64,000 bases of DNA from Nissolia schottii (taxonomy: Eukaryota > Streptophyta > Magnoliopsida > Fabales > Fabaceae), in assembly GCA_003254905.1 (NCBI GenBank), contig QANU01019398.1, positions 248,001 to 312,000 of the forward strand, read 5' to 3'. Below, in pieces: positions 11,478-24,448 of this stretch. The notes under the pieces were generated by a model. The model worked only from the letters and a program-made list of their open reading frames with translations. It was not told the origin of the DNA and did not search any database. Each line of letters opens with the position of its first letter. Position 1 is the first letter of the stretch. A program made the position numbers and the translations under genes.

Positions 11478-14400
11478 TAGATTAAATGTTTAATTTGGTC
11501 CTCCTCAAATTATTGATGAGTCAATAAAGTCTTTACAAAAAAAAATTCCAAGTTAATCTCTATTGTTTTTAAACCCAAGCGAAATTAATTTATTTGTTCT
11601 AAACTTACATTTTATAAATGCAATTAAATACATTTTTAAAAATGTAATCATCATATACATGATTGTCAGACGTTTAACTGTATTTATAATATGTAACTAA
11701 AATCTACAATTAAAAATGACAGTCTAATTAATTTTTTTTAAGAATCAAATTTACTCATCACTAACAGTAACCAAATTGTAGCTTTACTATTCACCCACGC
11801 TAGCTTCTGTGCTTGCCGGTTACCTCTACAATGATAATGGTAGTTAATATGTTTGTGAAATATTCAATGTTTATTTCATTTTTACCTCTACAAGTGGAGA
11901 AAAATACCCAAGTTCCAAGCTGAATTGGTTCAATCCTTCAGCCTTATGCAAAGTTTACTCAACGTAATCAAACTGACTGACATCAAACTGTAACTTAATA
12001 CTGCGTGAATAAAATGAAATAAACAAAAAAAAAAATTATAGTATACGTTTCTTAATTGTATAGGCACAAGCTCACCCCATGTGTGTGTGTTGAAAATACC
12101 CTTGTGCAATCTTATGATTACAGAAGAAATGCATGTTGCTTTGGCCCATTGGGGCCACGCAATATGCTGAGAGCAACACGTGATAAATTATTCAATATCC
12201 ATCACTGGTTCAGCTGATAGATGCTAGTAAGCTGGAAACCTGAAATAGTTAACTGGTGGAGAAAATATGTGATTTGAGCGGCATAGTTCTCCGAAAGAGT
12301 GCATGTGCACAGAACAAGGTGTATTTTGAAAATTCAACTATTCATTTCAATGAGAGTTGATCCTCTTAATTGAATTTCTTGTCATGTAAAGTCATGTGTA
12401 ATCTCTTATCATTAATTTCTTTGGTGTTTATGTCATGTATGAGTCTCACCTCCTCAATTAGTGGTGAGGGATCACACATGATTTCACACGACAAGGAATC
12501 CAGGAGGGAAAGATACTGAATGACATATGTTGTAGATTCCGGACACTGTCCTATGTTAGATCAAGCAGATGATTTGTTTTTCTGTCAATTAAGAAATGTA
12601 CTGATAGATGCTTTATTGCTTCAGATATTGGAAGATTTAAATTATTTGCTGCTGATAGTGATGATGGGCACTGCAGGTGGTATCGAGCATGGACAAAATT
12701 CATATTGTTATGGGCAGTGTACTCATCCTTCTTCACCCCAATGGAGTTTGGATTTTTTCGTGGCCTGCCCGAGAATCTCTTCATATTAGACATCATTGGA
12801 CAGATAGCTTTTCTTGTAGACATTGTTTTGCAGTTCTTTCTTGCTTATAGAGACAGTCAGACCTATCGTATGGTCCACAAGCGAACCCCTATCGCTCTGC
12901 GGTAATTTTAATTTTTCTCTTTGTTCTTTTTCCTATGATGTTCTTCTTCTTGCCATGTTTATTAATGCTAAGTGTTGTATAACAATCTGAATTAAGTTTT
13001 AGGATGCAGTCGTGTATAATGTATAACTACGGCTTTGTAAAGTTTTCGATTGGTTACAACTTCAAATATTTTATTAATGCTGAAATGGCTTGGTGAATTG
13101 GCCTGTTTTAAGTGTGTATTTTTATAGTTGAGATTTATGGCTGATTTAATTTGTTTCTGATGCTGCAGGTACCTTAAATCTAGCTTTATCTTTGATCTTC
13201 TTGGATGTTTTCCTTGGGACATCATCTACAAGGTTCTACCTCTTCCTGATAAAACCCAAATTTCTTGATTACTTAATTGTTTTGACCATTTATAACTTAG
13301 ATTCTAATACTTTTTGTTTGACATTGGCTACTTGCCTATTTGGCTATTTCCATTAGTCTTTAATGCTATTTAATGTGAGGGTTGAATGCCAGTCGCCAGA
13401 TTTCCATATTCTGCAACATAACAAATCAATTTGGTTTAATTGGTGTTTTTATAATGACTGTCTACATTTCATAGTATTTTAATTAAATTTCTTGAGAAGT
13501 TATTCTTTACATGCTTGCTTTAGGATGTGTAGGTCACCTGTACTTAGTATTTGGGATAATAAATCATTTTACGATGTAGCTTAACTTTGGTGATGCGAGT
13601 CAAATTTCCACTTTAACTTGCCAACTATTAGTTGGCTAAACTGGGAAAAGACACGACTTCTATTAAGGAAAGAAGAAATGAATTCCTTAGTATCATAAGA
13701 TTCTGTCTTGTGGTGAAGGTGATGGAATGTTTGTGGGAATTTCATTTGTGCCCTTTGGAGCTTAAACAAGGGCGTTTATCACCTCATAGCAATGGTTGCA
13801 CATACCATTTTCATTTTGTGGTGTTTTCAGTTATGTATCCAACTACAAGGCAAGTCAATTACATTGATAGAATGCTTAGTTCACAAGTTTTGTGACGTAA
13901 GTGTATAACAAACAAGTCTTTTTAACAGCATATTATTGCACGAGAATTAGTGAAGTTTGTTAACTCATTTAGTTAGACACAGGACTCATGTTAGTAGCTA
14001 TAGTTACTCCATCTTGTTCTGTAGCAATTTCTTTACTGTTAAATCATTTTTGATCTAAATTATTAAAGCTTTCAAGGTCATGTTCTTACTCTAACCACTA
14101 GGATAACCTTCTATGAACAGGCTGTTGGACGAAAAGAAGGAGTGAGGTACCTTTTGTGGATCAGATTATATAGAGTGCGGAAAGTCGAGGAATTTTTCCA
14201 TAGGTTGGAGAAGGATATACGTGTCAATTACATTATTACTCGGATTGTGAAGCTTCTAGTAGTTGAACTCTACTGCACCCACACTGCAGCCTGTATTTTC
14301 TACTACTTGGCTACTACACTACCTGAATCCCAAGAGGGGTACACATGGATAGGAAGTTTGACCCTGGGTGATTATAGTTATTCTCATTTCAGAGAAATTG

Positions 14401-17400
14401 ATCTTTGGAAGCGGTATACAACGTCTTTGTACTTTGCTATCGTTACCATGGCTACTGTTGGTAAGTTATTTTATTCACTTCACACTTTCACAGAGCAATT
14501 TTGTTTTTCCATTGTTGCTGGTTTTCAGTAACTGTAACTCTTCCTATGTCATGATTTGTTGCCAAAATTTACATAGCAAATCCCTAACTCGAATAGCAGA
14601 GGAGGGTTGAGTATTTGAGTTATATAATTAGTAGCCAATGTCAAACTGAAAAATCTTTGAGACATCGATCAGTGAGTCTTCTTCTAGCCCTTTCTTCGGA
14701 CAAAAATGGAAGATAGTCGAATTAAAAAAGACCTTGCTCTAGATTAAATGGATTTTACTGAAAATTTGGTTTGCTTATAGCCCAATGGGATGGTTTTAAT
14801 CCACCTCACATGACAGGATAAAGCTTGATTATTGTTGTTGGTCATTAGAAATCAAAGAGTTATACTGATAAACTTGTCATATTGGCTTGAGATCCGATGC
14901 TTTGAAAAATATAGCAACAGAATGTCAGCTATTGTTTCTTCTTAGGCCAAATCTCAAAAGCACCAGAAGTTGTTATGAAATTATTGGCCTAGTGTGCCAC
15001 ACAAAACACATTGAAAATTAAATGTGAACCTTAGTTGATATCTAATGTAGTTGTTAATTTGTCAGCATCTGCTGAAGTTTTTCAAGGTTATTGATGAATG
15101 ATTGAACCGACAGTTATCAGGACCTGTTATATCAGTCTCTGGATATTCATTGATCATAATTGATAATAAAAATTCTAATTGGTATACTTTCTTGATCCAT
15201 TTATTAATGCATAAATGTATACATTTTAGATTGTTTTCCAAATTATATACTATCTTATCTCTCAAAAGTTCTTCGAAAGGAATCATGTTTATCCTTTTCT
15301 TTTCTTCCACAGGCTATGGAGATATACATGCAGTAAACATGAGGGAGATGATATTCATAATGATATATGTTTCGTTTGACATGGTTCTCGGTGCTTATTT
15401 GATCGGTAACATGACAGCTTTGATAGTCAAGGGATCCAAGACTGTAAAGTTTAGGGACAAGATGACAGATCTTGTGAAATATATGAACAGAAATAGACTT
15501 GGAAGGGATATCCGTGAACAAATAAAAGGCCACGTGCGCTTACAGTATGAAAGTAGCTACACTGAGGCTGCTGTCATTCAGGACATCCCCATTTCTATCC
15601 GTTCTAAGGTAATGAGACGAAGAAGAGGGTTTTGAAACACATTTATGGTCATTCACGAAATTTACCACTCTAATTATTCCCATTTGTTCTGTGATAACTG
15701 AATAATTATAAGGATGGGTACTTTGTAATACAATACATATTAAACACATGATACTAAATGAATTTGTTATAGCTATAGTATCAGACTATATAATGGGAAA
15801 TGTCAGTTTAATATTGAAAATGATTTATCACTTCATTAAGTTTCTTGATGGTTAGTGGAAACATCTCCATACAACTTTTTCTGTGTGTAGGTTGAATACA
15901 ATTTTGGGCTTTGAGGGATTGAAGTTATATTGTGCATTTTTACTGTGATCATTTAAAGTTCCTTTTCTGTTATCATAAGTTAAGGAAATTTATTAGGATC
16001 CCAATCATATCATAGTGTTTGACAGATTCACTTTGCTCTATGCAACAACCAAGTCTGGTCCCGTTGGGTGGGGTTGGTTAAATAGATTAGACGAAACCTT
16101 AAAATAGAATAGTTGATTTTTCTCAATGTTTTAATAATTTAATATATTTCTACCTATTTATTTATTTATTACATATTTCTTGTTTATTTCATTTAACTCC
16201 ACCCTGGGCCGCCAAATTGATATGTGCGGGTAGAGAAAGGAGGAGTATTTAGGTAGTTAGAACAATTGTAACTAGAAATAGTTGGTTATGAGCCGTTATA
16301 TGAGACATTCAGTTATAAACCAGTGTACTGTGACAATGAGAACTTAAGAAATGACAACTGCAATCTTACTCTAACTCTCTTCTACTCTCTCTGCTCTCTC
16401 TCTGTGTTCTCTTTTTCTTCTCTGTTTCCTTCTATCTTCCTATCACAAATTTTCTACTTGAGATGTAGGCTGTCTTAATGGTTGATGGTTTGACTGTAGA
16501 TATGGTGCATGATAGGACAATATGGTATCATCTGATCTATGTCGGCTGTAATTTACCCTTAGTTGATGTCTGGTTTTTAAGTTCTATACTTCTGGTGGCA
16601 AGCCTTGGTGTTTAAGGAATATTGACTTGAATGTTCCTCTTTTCATTCTATTCTGCACATATTTGGGAGCATCAGATGATTAGATTTAAAAATAAAGAGA
16701 TTACTTTGAATCTGATAATAAACCAGTCAGTACACACTTCATCTTCATGTCTTCAGGATGGGACCTTTTTTTTTATTGTTTCCAACATTGTGGTCTTGAA
16801 TGATGTAATGGTCCGATTATTTTTTGCAGATATCCCAACAATTATATTTGCCATATGTTGAAAAAGTTCCTCTTTTTAAGGGCTGCACTTCAGAATTCAT
16901 CAATCAGATCGTAAGTAACTGTTTTCCCATTTCATGGAAAGTTAAATGAATGTCAATATGAAATGGCCTTAATATTATCTGTATTTTTGTTGCACAAAGC
17001 TCTCTTTTCCTTTTTGGACTTGATCTTTAACGGATACAACTAAACTGAGGGCTTCCGAATTTTCATGCCCTTCTTTATTCGATGAGTACTTTTTTCTTTC
17101 CTGTATAGATTTTAATTGGGGAACATGCATAATTTCATTCCATTGCTCCTATGTTTGTCCATTGTATTTATTGTTTTCTATGCAAATTTATATGCTCAAT
17201 AAGAATTTCATCCTTGAAGACTTGACAGGACAAGGAACACTAATTGTACAGAGAAATTTTGCCAATAATTTTGTGTTGTTCAAATGGACCCCTTCTGTAG
17301 AATGAATGTGACTAGTGGTAACCTTTTCTGCAAGTGGGATGTTGAAGTGAGATTAACTTTTGTTCCTTTGATCTTTCAGGTTATTAGGCTCCATGAGGAA

Positions 17401-20400
17401 TTTTATCTTCCAGGGGAGGTTGTAATGGAACAAGGAAATGTTGTAGATCAACTATATTTTGTCTGCCATGGTGTGCTGGTATGGTTTTATATTTCCACAA
17501 GCATTTCTGGAATTATTCAATTTCTCTAGTTTCTTCAATGTATCTGATGTTTTCAGTTATAGTTCTGAAGAATTTGATTTATAGACATGCCGGTATGCAT
17601 ACCTTGTCAGGGTTGAGACATACTTGATTTATGACGAATTTTCTTACTTCTTTACAAGGAATCACACCGTAAGAACGTACTTGCATGAACACATCACACC
17701 ATAAGAAAGCATTTGCATGAATACTTGGTCTGAGAATCTTACTAACGTGCTTCATCATATCTTCAGTGCACCATCAGCTAATAGACTCTTAGATTTAAAT
17801 TTTTCACTGATATCTAGAACTACATCTTGGAAAATTGCTTACAGGATGAGTTTCAGCTTTTATATTTATTGAACGCTTAAGCCGTGTCTATGCAGGAGGA
17901 AGTAGGCACAGCAGAAGATGGGTCTGAAGAAACTGTTACACTTCTGCAACCTAACAGTTCATTTGGAGAGATATCTATTCTTTGCAACATTCCTCAGCCA
18001 TACACTGTTCGTGTTTGCGAACTGTGTAGGATCCTGCGGCTTGATAAACAATCGTTTATGAATATCCTGGATATATACTTTTCTGATGGAAGGAAAATTT
18101 TAAACAACCTTCTTGAGGTAATAATGTTATGTGTTATTTTTCACATTCTCATCCCTTTCTCTGTAGAACTTCTGATCTGAATTGAAAACGCATCATGCTA
18201 TTATTTTGTTGAACATAGCACATTGGCATGGTATACTAAGTTATAGACGCTGGGCATTAGATTTCTCAAGAATCTCATCTATCCCAAAAGTTTAAGCTAA
18301 TGAGTAGAGGCAATTAAGTGGTTTTATATTTGACAAAATTATGTATAATTTATTATTTCATGATCGGAGACAGCTAAATATTTCATATTTTATAGGGGAA
18401 AGAGTCTTTTCGAGGTAAGCAATTGGAGTCAGACATCACATTTCATATTGGAAAGCAAGAATCTGAACTTGCTTTGAAGGTCAACAGTACTGCTTTCCAC
18501 GGGGATATGTATCAGCTAAAAAGTATGATTCGAGCTGGAGCTGATCCCAACAAAACAGATTACGATGGGAGGTCACCTTTGGTGAGGATCTTGCAACTTT
18601 TTAGATGTCTCGTAATTTATTAATTGCTTTCTCTTCGTCTATGATGTTCCTTGCAATAAACAGCTAAGCAACTTATGGAAACTATTATGAAAATGCTGGC
18701 CTGAAACAAATCTTTTTTTCTCTTTCTTTTTCCAATAGCATCTTGCAGCATCCAGAGGATATGAAGATATCACACTTTTCCTTATTCAAGAAGGTGTAGA
18801 CCTCAATCTTAGAGGTAACTGTAACTGATTAAATTTTCTTCTCATTGCCATCGAACATAGTTAAATTTTAGCCGACAAGAATTATATTAATGTGGTAATT
18901 TTATAGATAATTTTGGGAATACGCCCTTACTTGAAGCAGTTAAGAATGGACATGATCGGATTGCTTCTTTACTTGTTAGAGAAGGGGCATCCTTGAGGAT
19001 AGAAAACGCTGGTAGTTTTCTATGTATAGCAGTTGCAAGGGGAGATTCAGATTATCTTAAAAGGCTACTGTCTTATGGCATGGATCCTAACTTGAAAGAT
19101 TATGATTTTCGAAGTCCCCTTCATGTCGCCGCAGCTGAAGGTTTATACTTTATGGCAAAGTTGCTATTAGATGCCGGAGCTAGTGTTTTCACCAAAGACA
19201 GGTATCATTCAATACTCATTGTGCATTTGATGCAGACATGACTTGTGTCTGCAAAGTTTTTTATACCAGGTTTCACTTGAAAACTAAAAAGTAGTCTACT
19301 AATTTTTCACATGTGGATTAGTCTATTTTGATAGTGGTGCAGTTTGCATGCACCTATTTTTGTGTGTAGTGCAAGGAACAAGAAGCCTAACACCCTGATG
19401 ATATTTGGGGCTGGTTTCTGGAATTCATGATAAAAACCATAAAATTCTTGTTTGCATTTTGTCATATTTCTGACATGTAAATCCACAATAGAATTTCAAT
19501 ATGTTATTAGCAATATCATCTACGGCGACCTATGTCCATGGTTGCTCTAGCTACTTGAGTTCATACTAGCCTCCCCCCCTCCCCACGATTAATAATGGTT
19601 TGTTTTCTTAGAGGATGAAACTTAGTGCAACAGTAAGATTGCAGCCATGTAAACTAGAGGTCACGAGTTTAAACTCTGGAAACAACTCACTTGACCCTTG
19701 GCCTCAGATCCCCTCTTGTTTCAGCCTCCTTCCCGTGATTATTTACTTCCATCGTCCACTACTAAGTACTAACTAGTTTTTCCTTTTTCTTATCTGTGCA
19801 CTAGTAGTATAAATAAGGACAAGCTCGATATACACATCTTATTATAATTTCCTTTTCCATAGTTTCCACAGGATTTCAGAAGCCTTAACTAAGCTCTTAA
19901 GCACATGATTTCTGTTTGTTCTCTCTTTACTTTTAATTATCGCATAAAATGCAGATTCAAAACTTTCTGATCTTTTTCATTCATTTCACTAAAACAGATG
20001 GGGGAATACCCCGCTTGATGAAGCCCGGATGTGTGGAAATAAGAACCTGATCAAGCTATTAGAAGATGCAAAATCTGCTCAGTTATCAGAATTCCGATGT
20101 CCCTCCCAAGAATTTAAAGGTACTAACATATTGTATAACCCTCCTTTAATTTTAAGAGATGGTAGGAACTAGGAAGTACAGTTGAATGTTCTATGTAGCA
20201 CTCTAGAGAGTTTAGAATCTTTAAGAACTACATGAACATGCACCAAATGCCATATTAGGAGCCTGTTTGGATTTCGGTTAAGAAGTTCCAAAATCGATTC
20301 TATGCTTAGGGTTCTAAAGTGAAAAATATTTCACTTTTGAATTGGTCAGAATTAATTTTGGACCATCCCTACCGATTTTCCAAACATGGACTAAGTAGCC

Positions 20401-20798
20401 GTACATTCTATTCAAACATCTAGAACCAATAGATTGAAAAGAACCTTTTGTTCCAACTTGATATGCATTTTCCTTTTGTTGTTACTTTTACTCAGTCTCT
20501 ACTTTGTCTAGACCATATATTGCTATGTAGCTCAAAGATTCCTCTATCATTTTCAGATAAGATGCACCCAAAGAAGTGCACAGTGTTCCCTTTCCACCCA
20601 TGGGATCCAAAAGATAATAGAAGACATGGCATTGTACTATGGGTTCCACCAACCATTGAAGAGCTAATCAAAGAAGCAGCAGAGAATTTGGAGCTTTCTA
20701 GTGATTCTTATATTTTATCAGAAGATGGAGGTAAAATTACTGATGTGGACATGATTAAGGAAGCTCAGAAGCTGTATTTAGTCCATCAAACACATTAG
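9866..20798 (+). CDS. SKOR: outward-rectifying Shaker K+ channel, SKOR type (13 exons)
   Basis: Voltage-gated, depolarisation-activated K+ efflux channel of the plasma membrane. In Arabidopsis, SKOR loads K+ into xylem. Exons, all GT-AG and in phase: 9866-10209, 12677-12901, 13169-13232, 14121-14460, 15313-15608, 16830-16910, 17380-17478, 17896-18117, 18396-18581, 18739-18814, 18907-19201, 19998-20119, 20557-20798. They join to 2592 nt, 863 residues (Arabidopsis SKOR is about 828). Residues 121-210 hold S1-S3; S4 is basic (RYLLWIRLYRVRK, about 220-232). The K+ filter TVGYGD is at 323-328, its first Gly codon split by intron 4. S6 is about 333-364, the cyclic-nucleotide-binding-like domain 437-545, ankyrin repeats about 570-775, and the KHA domain 784-863. 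The Ser-rich N-terminus (residues 30-60) is low complexity and longer than usual. The start is the first in-frame ATG of the open N-terminal exon. GORK is the alternative, but the S4-S6 and ankyrin sequence reads as SKOR. Confidence 0.96.
11442..11476. repeat. (ATT)n microsatellite in SKOR intron 1
   Basis: About 12 ATT units inside the 2.47-kb first intron, the longest intron of the gene. Confidence 0.95.
12345..12510. mobile_element. small MITE-like repeat, copy B, in SKOR intron 1
   Basis: Second copy of the dispersed repeat with the TTATGTCATGTATG and GGTGAGGGATCACA core. The left margin has CTTAATTGAATTTCTTGTCATGT and the right margin ACACGACAAGGAATC, which are roughly inverted, as in a terminal inverted repeat. 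It ends about 165 bp before the exon 2 acceptor. Confidence 0.5.
16215..16460. other. LTR-like block in SKOR intron 5 (tentative)
   Basis: Between TGTGCGGGTAG (about 16223) and a TATCACA after a long CT-rich tract (about 16440) the intron reads like a short solo LTR. It has GGTTATGAGCC and GTTATATGAG motifs followed by a pyrimidine-rich end, but I found no convincing target duplication. Confidence 0.25.
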
Positions 20799-20870
20799 TG
20801 ATTTGAATTCATAGCACGGCTCTTTATATATATATAATGTGCCTTCTTGTAATGTGTTGTGCTCTATAGA

Positions 20871-20876
20871 AATAAA
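20871..20876 (+). terminator. SKOR polyadenylation signal
   Basis: A canonical AATAAA lies 73 bp past the SKOR stop codon, in an AT-rich 3' region with a T/G-rich stretch just upstream. Confidence 0.6.
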
Positions 20877-20899
20877 GCGCGTTATTTGATCCTAATAAC

Positions 20900-21640
20900 C
20901 ATTTAAGTGTAACAGCGGAGTCTAAAATGAACCCCATAAATTAGTGAACTCGACATACCTTAACATAAAATAGGATGTGTCATGGTTGAACATCATTTAA
21001 ACTTTCAATTTGTTATTAAATGAAATCTATAGTTAAAAAAAGTTAATGGTTACATTCTCATGACTGGTCAATTAAATTTCTAAAACTAAATACTAAATAA
21101 TTTATTAACAATCTAAGTAATTATTATTGTGCTTAAAAGAATTAATTAGGCTTTAAAAAAAAAATCCTCTTCCTCTCCTCGCCCACCACCACCATCTCTT
21201 ACATTTCTACCACACACACTGACGAAAGAGGGTATCATCAATTCTTCGTCCCCACAGTCCCATCACACCTTCATCCGACCTATCATCATTTTTATCCCAC
21301 TTGACGCTACTAGTGCATAATCTCTCGTGCTTGGATGGTTCCTCCAAGACACTCAAATTCACAATAACCAAAAAGCAATGGGTCTTGATCCTCCTTCACT
21401 CACATAAGTTGCTTTATCAAGCTCGGACAAAAATTCTCTATACTCTTAATAGTGAAATAAAATTTAGTAATTTTTGGACATTATCCTGTGCACCGGCTTT
21501 CATATGCAAATCCAATGAAGAGAGGAATGATGGTATAAAAAGGAACCCGTGTTCCATCTCTTTCAACATCATCACCGATCTTCAAAGTAAAAATGATTGG
21601 TGTACATCTTACAGCCGCTAATCATTGATTTTATATAGTT
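20900..21640. other. intergenic DNA
   Basis: AT-rich sequence leads to a C-rich block around 21165-21300. The open frame from about 21301 has no recognisable domain and I do not call it a gene. Confidence 0.4.
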
Positions 21641-21644
21641 GACA

Positions 21645-22140
21645 CATGTACACTTACTCATGCACAAATATTTTTAATTATGATGTACAAATATTTTAAA
21701 CTATCTTATACAAATATTTTTAACTATCGTGTAGAAACATTTTAAATTATTTTTTATTAATTCATTTTTAACTAATGTGTGTAAGTACTTTTAACTATCG
21801 TGCACAAACATTTTTAACTATCTTACACAAACATTCGCAGATACGTGCACAAATATTTATAACAAATTACACAACATTTTTAACTAACACGCACCAACTT
21901 TTTATGATGGTGCACAAACATGTTTAATTATCGCGCACAAACATTTTTAACTATCTTGCACAAACATTCACATGTATGTGCATAAACATTTTTAAAATAT
22001 TACACAAATATTTTAAACTAACACATGCACAAACTTTTTATTATGGTGCACAAATATTGTTAATTATTATGTACAAATATTTTAAACTGTTTTAAAATGT
22101 TTGTGCACAACAGTTCAAAATGTTTGTGTACAACGTTATG
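21645..22140. repeat. two-level minisatellite, CACAAACATTTTTAACTATC family
   Basis: About sixteen degenerate units of 25-30 bp share a core like GTGCACAAACATTTTTAACTA. Several consecutive units are also organised into a longer period of about 134 bp: the stretch at about 21797-21929 aligns unit by unit with about 21930-22064, including the variants CATTCGCAGATACGTGC / CATTCACATGTATGTGC and AACTTTTTATGATGGTGC / AACTTTTTATTATGGTGC. The array ends with two inverted units (AAAATGTTTGTGCACAACAG). Confidence 0.8.
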
Positions 22141-22149
22141 CATCTCTCT

Positions 22150-22795
22150 ACAAATATTGTATTAAAAAATATTAATTTATCATATTAGGTCATATAATCT
22201 ATTAATATGTCATATTATATCATGAAATGATAATTAAATTTGATGAATTTAATTATAAAAATTATAAAAAAATTTGATAAATTAAATAACATGCGATAAA
22301 TATGCATTGGATATTTTGAGGCTACTATTAGTCATTCCAAACATCAAAGCCCACCTAGAATTAAATAGGGTTACAATAATGGATTCATGCTGAGATGGTA
22401 CAGTCTCAGATTCATCAACCTCAGGGACATCATCACTAAGAAGATATAAATACTCATCTTCACGAGTACAATTATACATTCATTATTGCGAATAGCAAAG
22501 TTTGGTCCCATTCAACCACTCTTGTTCTTTCATTATCTTCTCTGACTCAACTAACTCACTTGATTCTCAACTTCAACGCCACTTGTACTATTAGCAGCCG
22601 CCACCAGCCACTACTGAAGTTTCTTGCACACCAAAATCCAGCATACCTAATATATGGCATGTTTCATAATAGCTTTCCTTTGGAAAATAACCGCTTATTT
22701 TTACAAAAGCTACTTCAGGAAACTTTTGATTATAAGTTGTTTTGAACCCAAACAAACGTGGACATGACTTGTAACTATTGTGAAATCATCATAGC
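22150..22795. other. intergenic DNA, no supported gene
   Basis: A 65-codon minus-strand frame at 22282-22479 is acidic in the middle (DDVPEVDESETVP) but has no family I recognise and no clear promoter. It may be gene debris. Confidence 0.3.
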
Positions 22796-23008
22796 TTAAC
22801 ATATGCGTTGAATTTGTCGAAAGTGCTTTTGGGCTGCAACATTAGCAGCAATTGATGCATCATCTTTCTTCATTTTCAAGCTATTTTCCTGGGAGATTGT
22901 GGTGAAGTGTGGTTGAGAAGAAGCAAAAAGTTGCGCCATGGATTCCATAAGGAAGCTCAAAAGAGGGAAGCCCGAGCACATAAGCACTCCAAGTTTGATG
23001 GCATTCAT
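22796..23008 (-). CDS. small hypothetical protein, 70 residues
   Basis: ATG at 23008 lies about 78 bp downstream of a good TATA element (CTATAAAT, complement of 23086-23093), a normal plant spacing. The frame codes for 70 residues. Residues 5-32 are hydrophobic (IKLGVLMCSGFPLLSFL, then MAQLFASS), possibly a signal peptide or anchor. The rest is polar, with a Lys-rich stretch (SLKMKKDD), an Ala-rich segment (IAANVAAQKHF) and a terminal Cys. I recognise no family. It could be a small secreted peptide precursor or a chance ORF; the promoter spacing and the GC rise over the ORF favour a gene. Confidence 0.45.
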   Translation of the reverse strand: MNAIKLGVLMCSGFPLLSFLMESMAQLFASSQPHFTTISQENSLKMKKDDASIAANVAAQKHFRQIQRIC

Positions 23009-23085
23009 GGCTAATTAATTATTGCTATTCAAAGTAGTTCAGGTCAAGGTTTTTGGTGATTCTAACCGTGGCAGAGTACTGCTAA

Positions 23086-23093
23086 ATTTATAG
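23086..23093 (-). promoter_or_regulatory. TATA box for the 70-residue ORF
   Basis: The complement reads CTATAAAT, flanked upstream by a C-rich run. It is about 78 bp before the ATG at 23008. Confidence 0.45.
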
Positions 23094-24320
23094 CCGGGGG
23101 GTGGAGTGATCAGGACTCGTGATGTGGTATGCATCAAAAGTCTATAACTTGGTAAACAAGCTGAAGAGAGAGAGAGAGGAAGAATCCCCGTGATTGCTTT
23201 AATCTTGTCAAGCCAACTCCAATTGACCCAGAAATCTTGTCAAGCAAACTTCTTCCCTTATGACGTGGAAAATCAACTTACATAACTGATTTTAAAAAAA
23301 GACATACTTTTTTCTTATAAAACCTTTGCATTCATCTCTAAGTTGGTAACTTTAATCAAGTTATGAAAGATACTAAATTTATCAAAAGATTGTAAAAAAT
23401 TGATTAAATTAGTCTTAATAAGAAACTAATTTAATTGACATCAAATGATTAATTTAATCAATTTTTTATTATTTTAATGACCAATTTTCATTATTTAAAT
23501 ATGAATTTGATAGAAACTGCCGAACTTAAAAAAGGATTTCAAAGTTTTTTCTTTTTCCCCTCCCTCTCTAAGCATCCCCAAGCAAACGGACTTTTGATCT
23601 CTAAATCTTGTTTTGGATATTAAACTCTCTTCTTTTTTTTTTGGTTACAATTTGAATATTAAAATGTATACATAACGGACTGAAATGGAATTGAAACATA
23701 CGGTCCAACTATTTTAAAACCCAAGCCCGGCCCACTAAATTCTCATCACTCGTCCCTCCCCTCACACGTGTGTTTTAGTTAAAAAAAGTTGGAAAAATAA
23801 AATTACATACATCGACCTTTTTGCATATAATCACCATAAACTTTAAAATCTTTTCAATTAGTCCATAAATTATAAGTATTATCTCAATAAATCTTTCTAT
23901 TAAGCTATTTTTAATTTATTTTTATGGTTTGGTCACATGACAATATCATAGCCTTCTATTACATTATACTTGAAGTTGATAAAGTTTTTATTTATATATA
24001 ATTCATTAAACAAATATAATGTTAAAAAATTATTTTACAAAAAAGAGGAAAAAGAGAAGATGAACAGTTCTGGTTATGTGAGAGTTTTGTAGGAACAAAT
24101 TAACATAGTCAAGTTTTCTCTTTTAACTAATTTAAATTATAGCATTTCACGTGATTTTAGTTGAGATTTTATGAATTACAAAGGTGTATCAAAGAAAATT
24201 GGGATCAAGTTTATCCAGATTTGAATTTGACATAGATAGTTAAAGAATTAAAAAAGAATGAGAACCCAATGTTTCTCAAATGTTGAATAATCTAGAGTAT
24301 ATGGGGACTAATTCCAAGCA

Positions 24321-24448
24321 CTAACGTGCCATTCTCACAAACAAAAGGCCCTTGTTACAATCATTATTGATGACTCTCCAAATTCTGCCCATTAAAATTC
24401 CTCTAAATAATTTATGCATCCTCTTTTCCTCGAAGTGCACGCACCCAA
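24321..24448 (-). pseudogene. downstream part of an unidentified ORF cut by the LTR
   Basis: Read on the minus strand, the sequence after the LTR continues the frame of the ORF at 26388-26626 as WVRALRGKEDA and then stops if the junction is closed. It lies inside the long-TIR element. The family is not recognised. A longer frame running from inside the LTR through this segment exists but is an artefact of the junction. Confidence 0.3.

Noticed and set aside
12551..12823. Antisense frame over SKOR exon 2
   Set aside because: Overlaps a conserved transmembrane exon; no independent features.
15102..15635. Long plus-strand frame starting before SKOR exon 5
   Set aside because: The upstream part is intron sequence that happens to be open; the true exon starts at the acceptor at 15313, and GYGD requires the spliced Gly codon.
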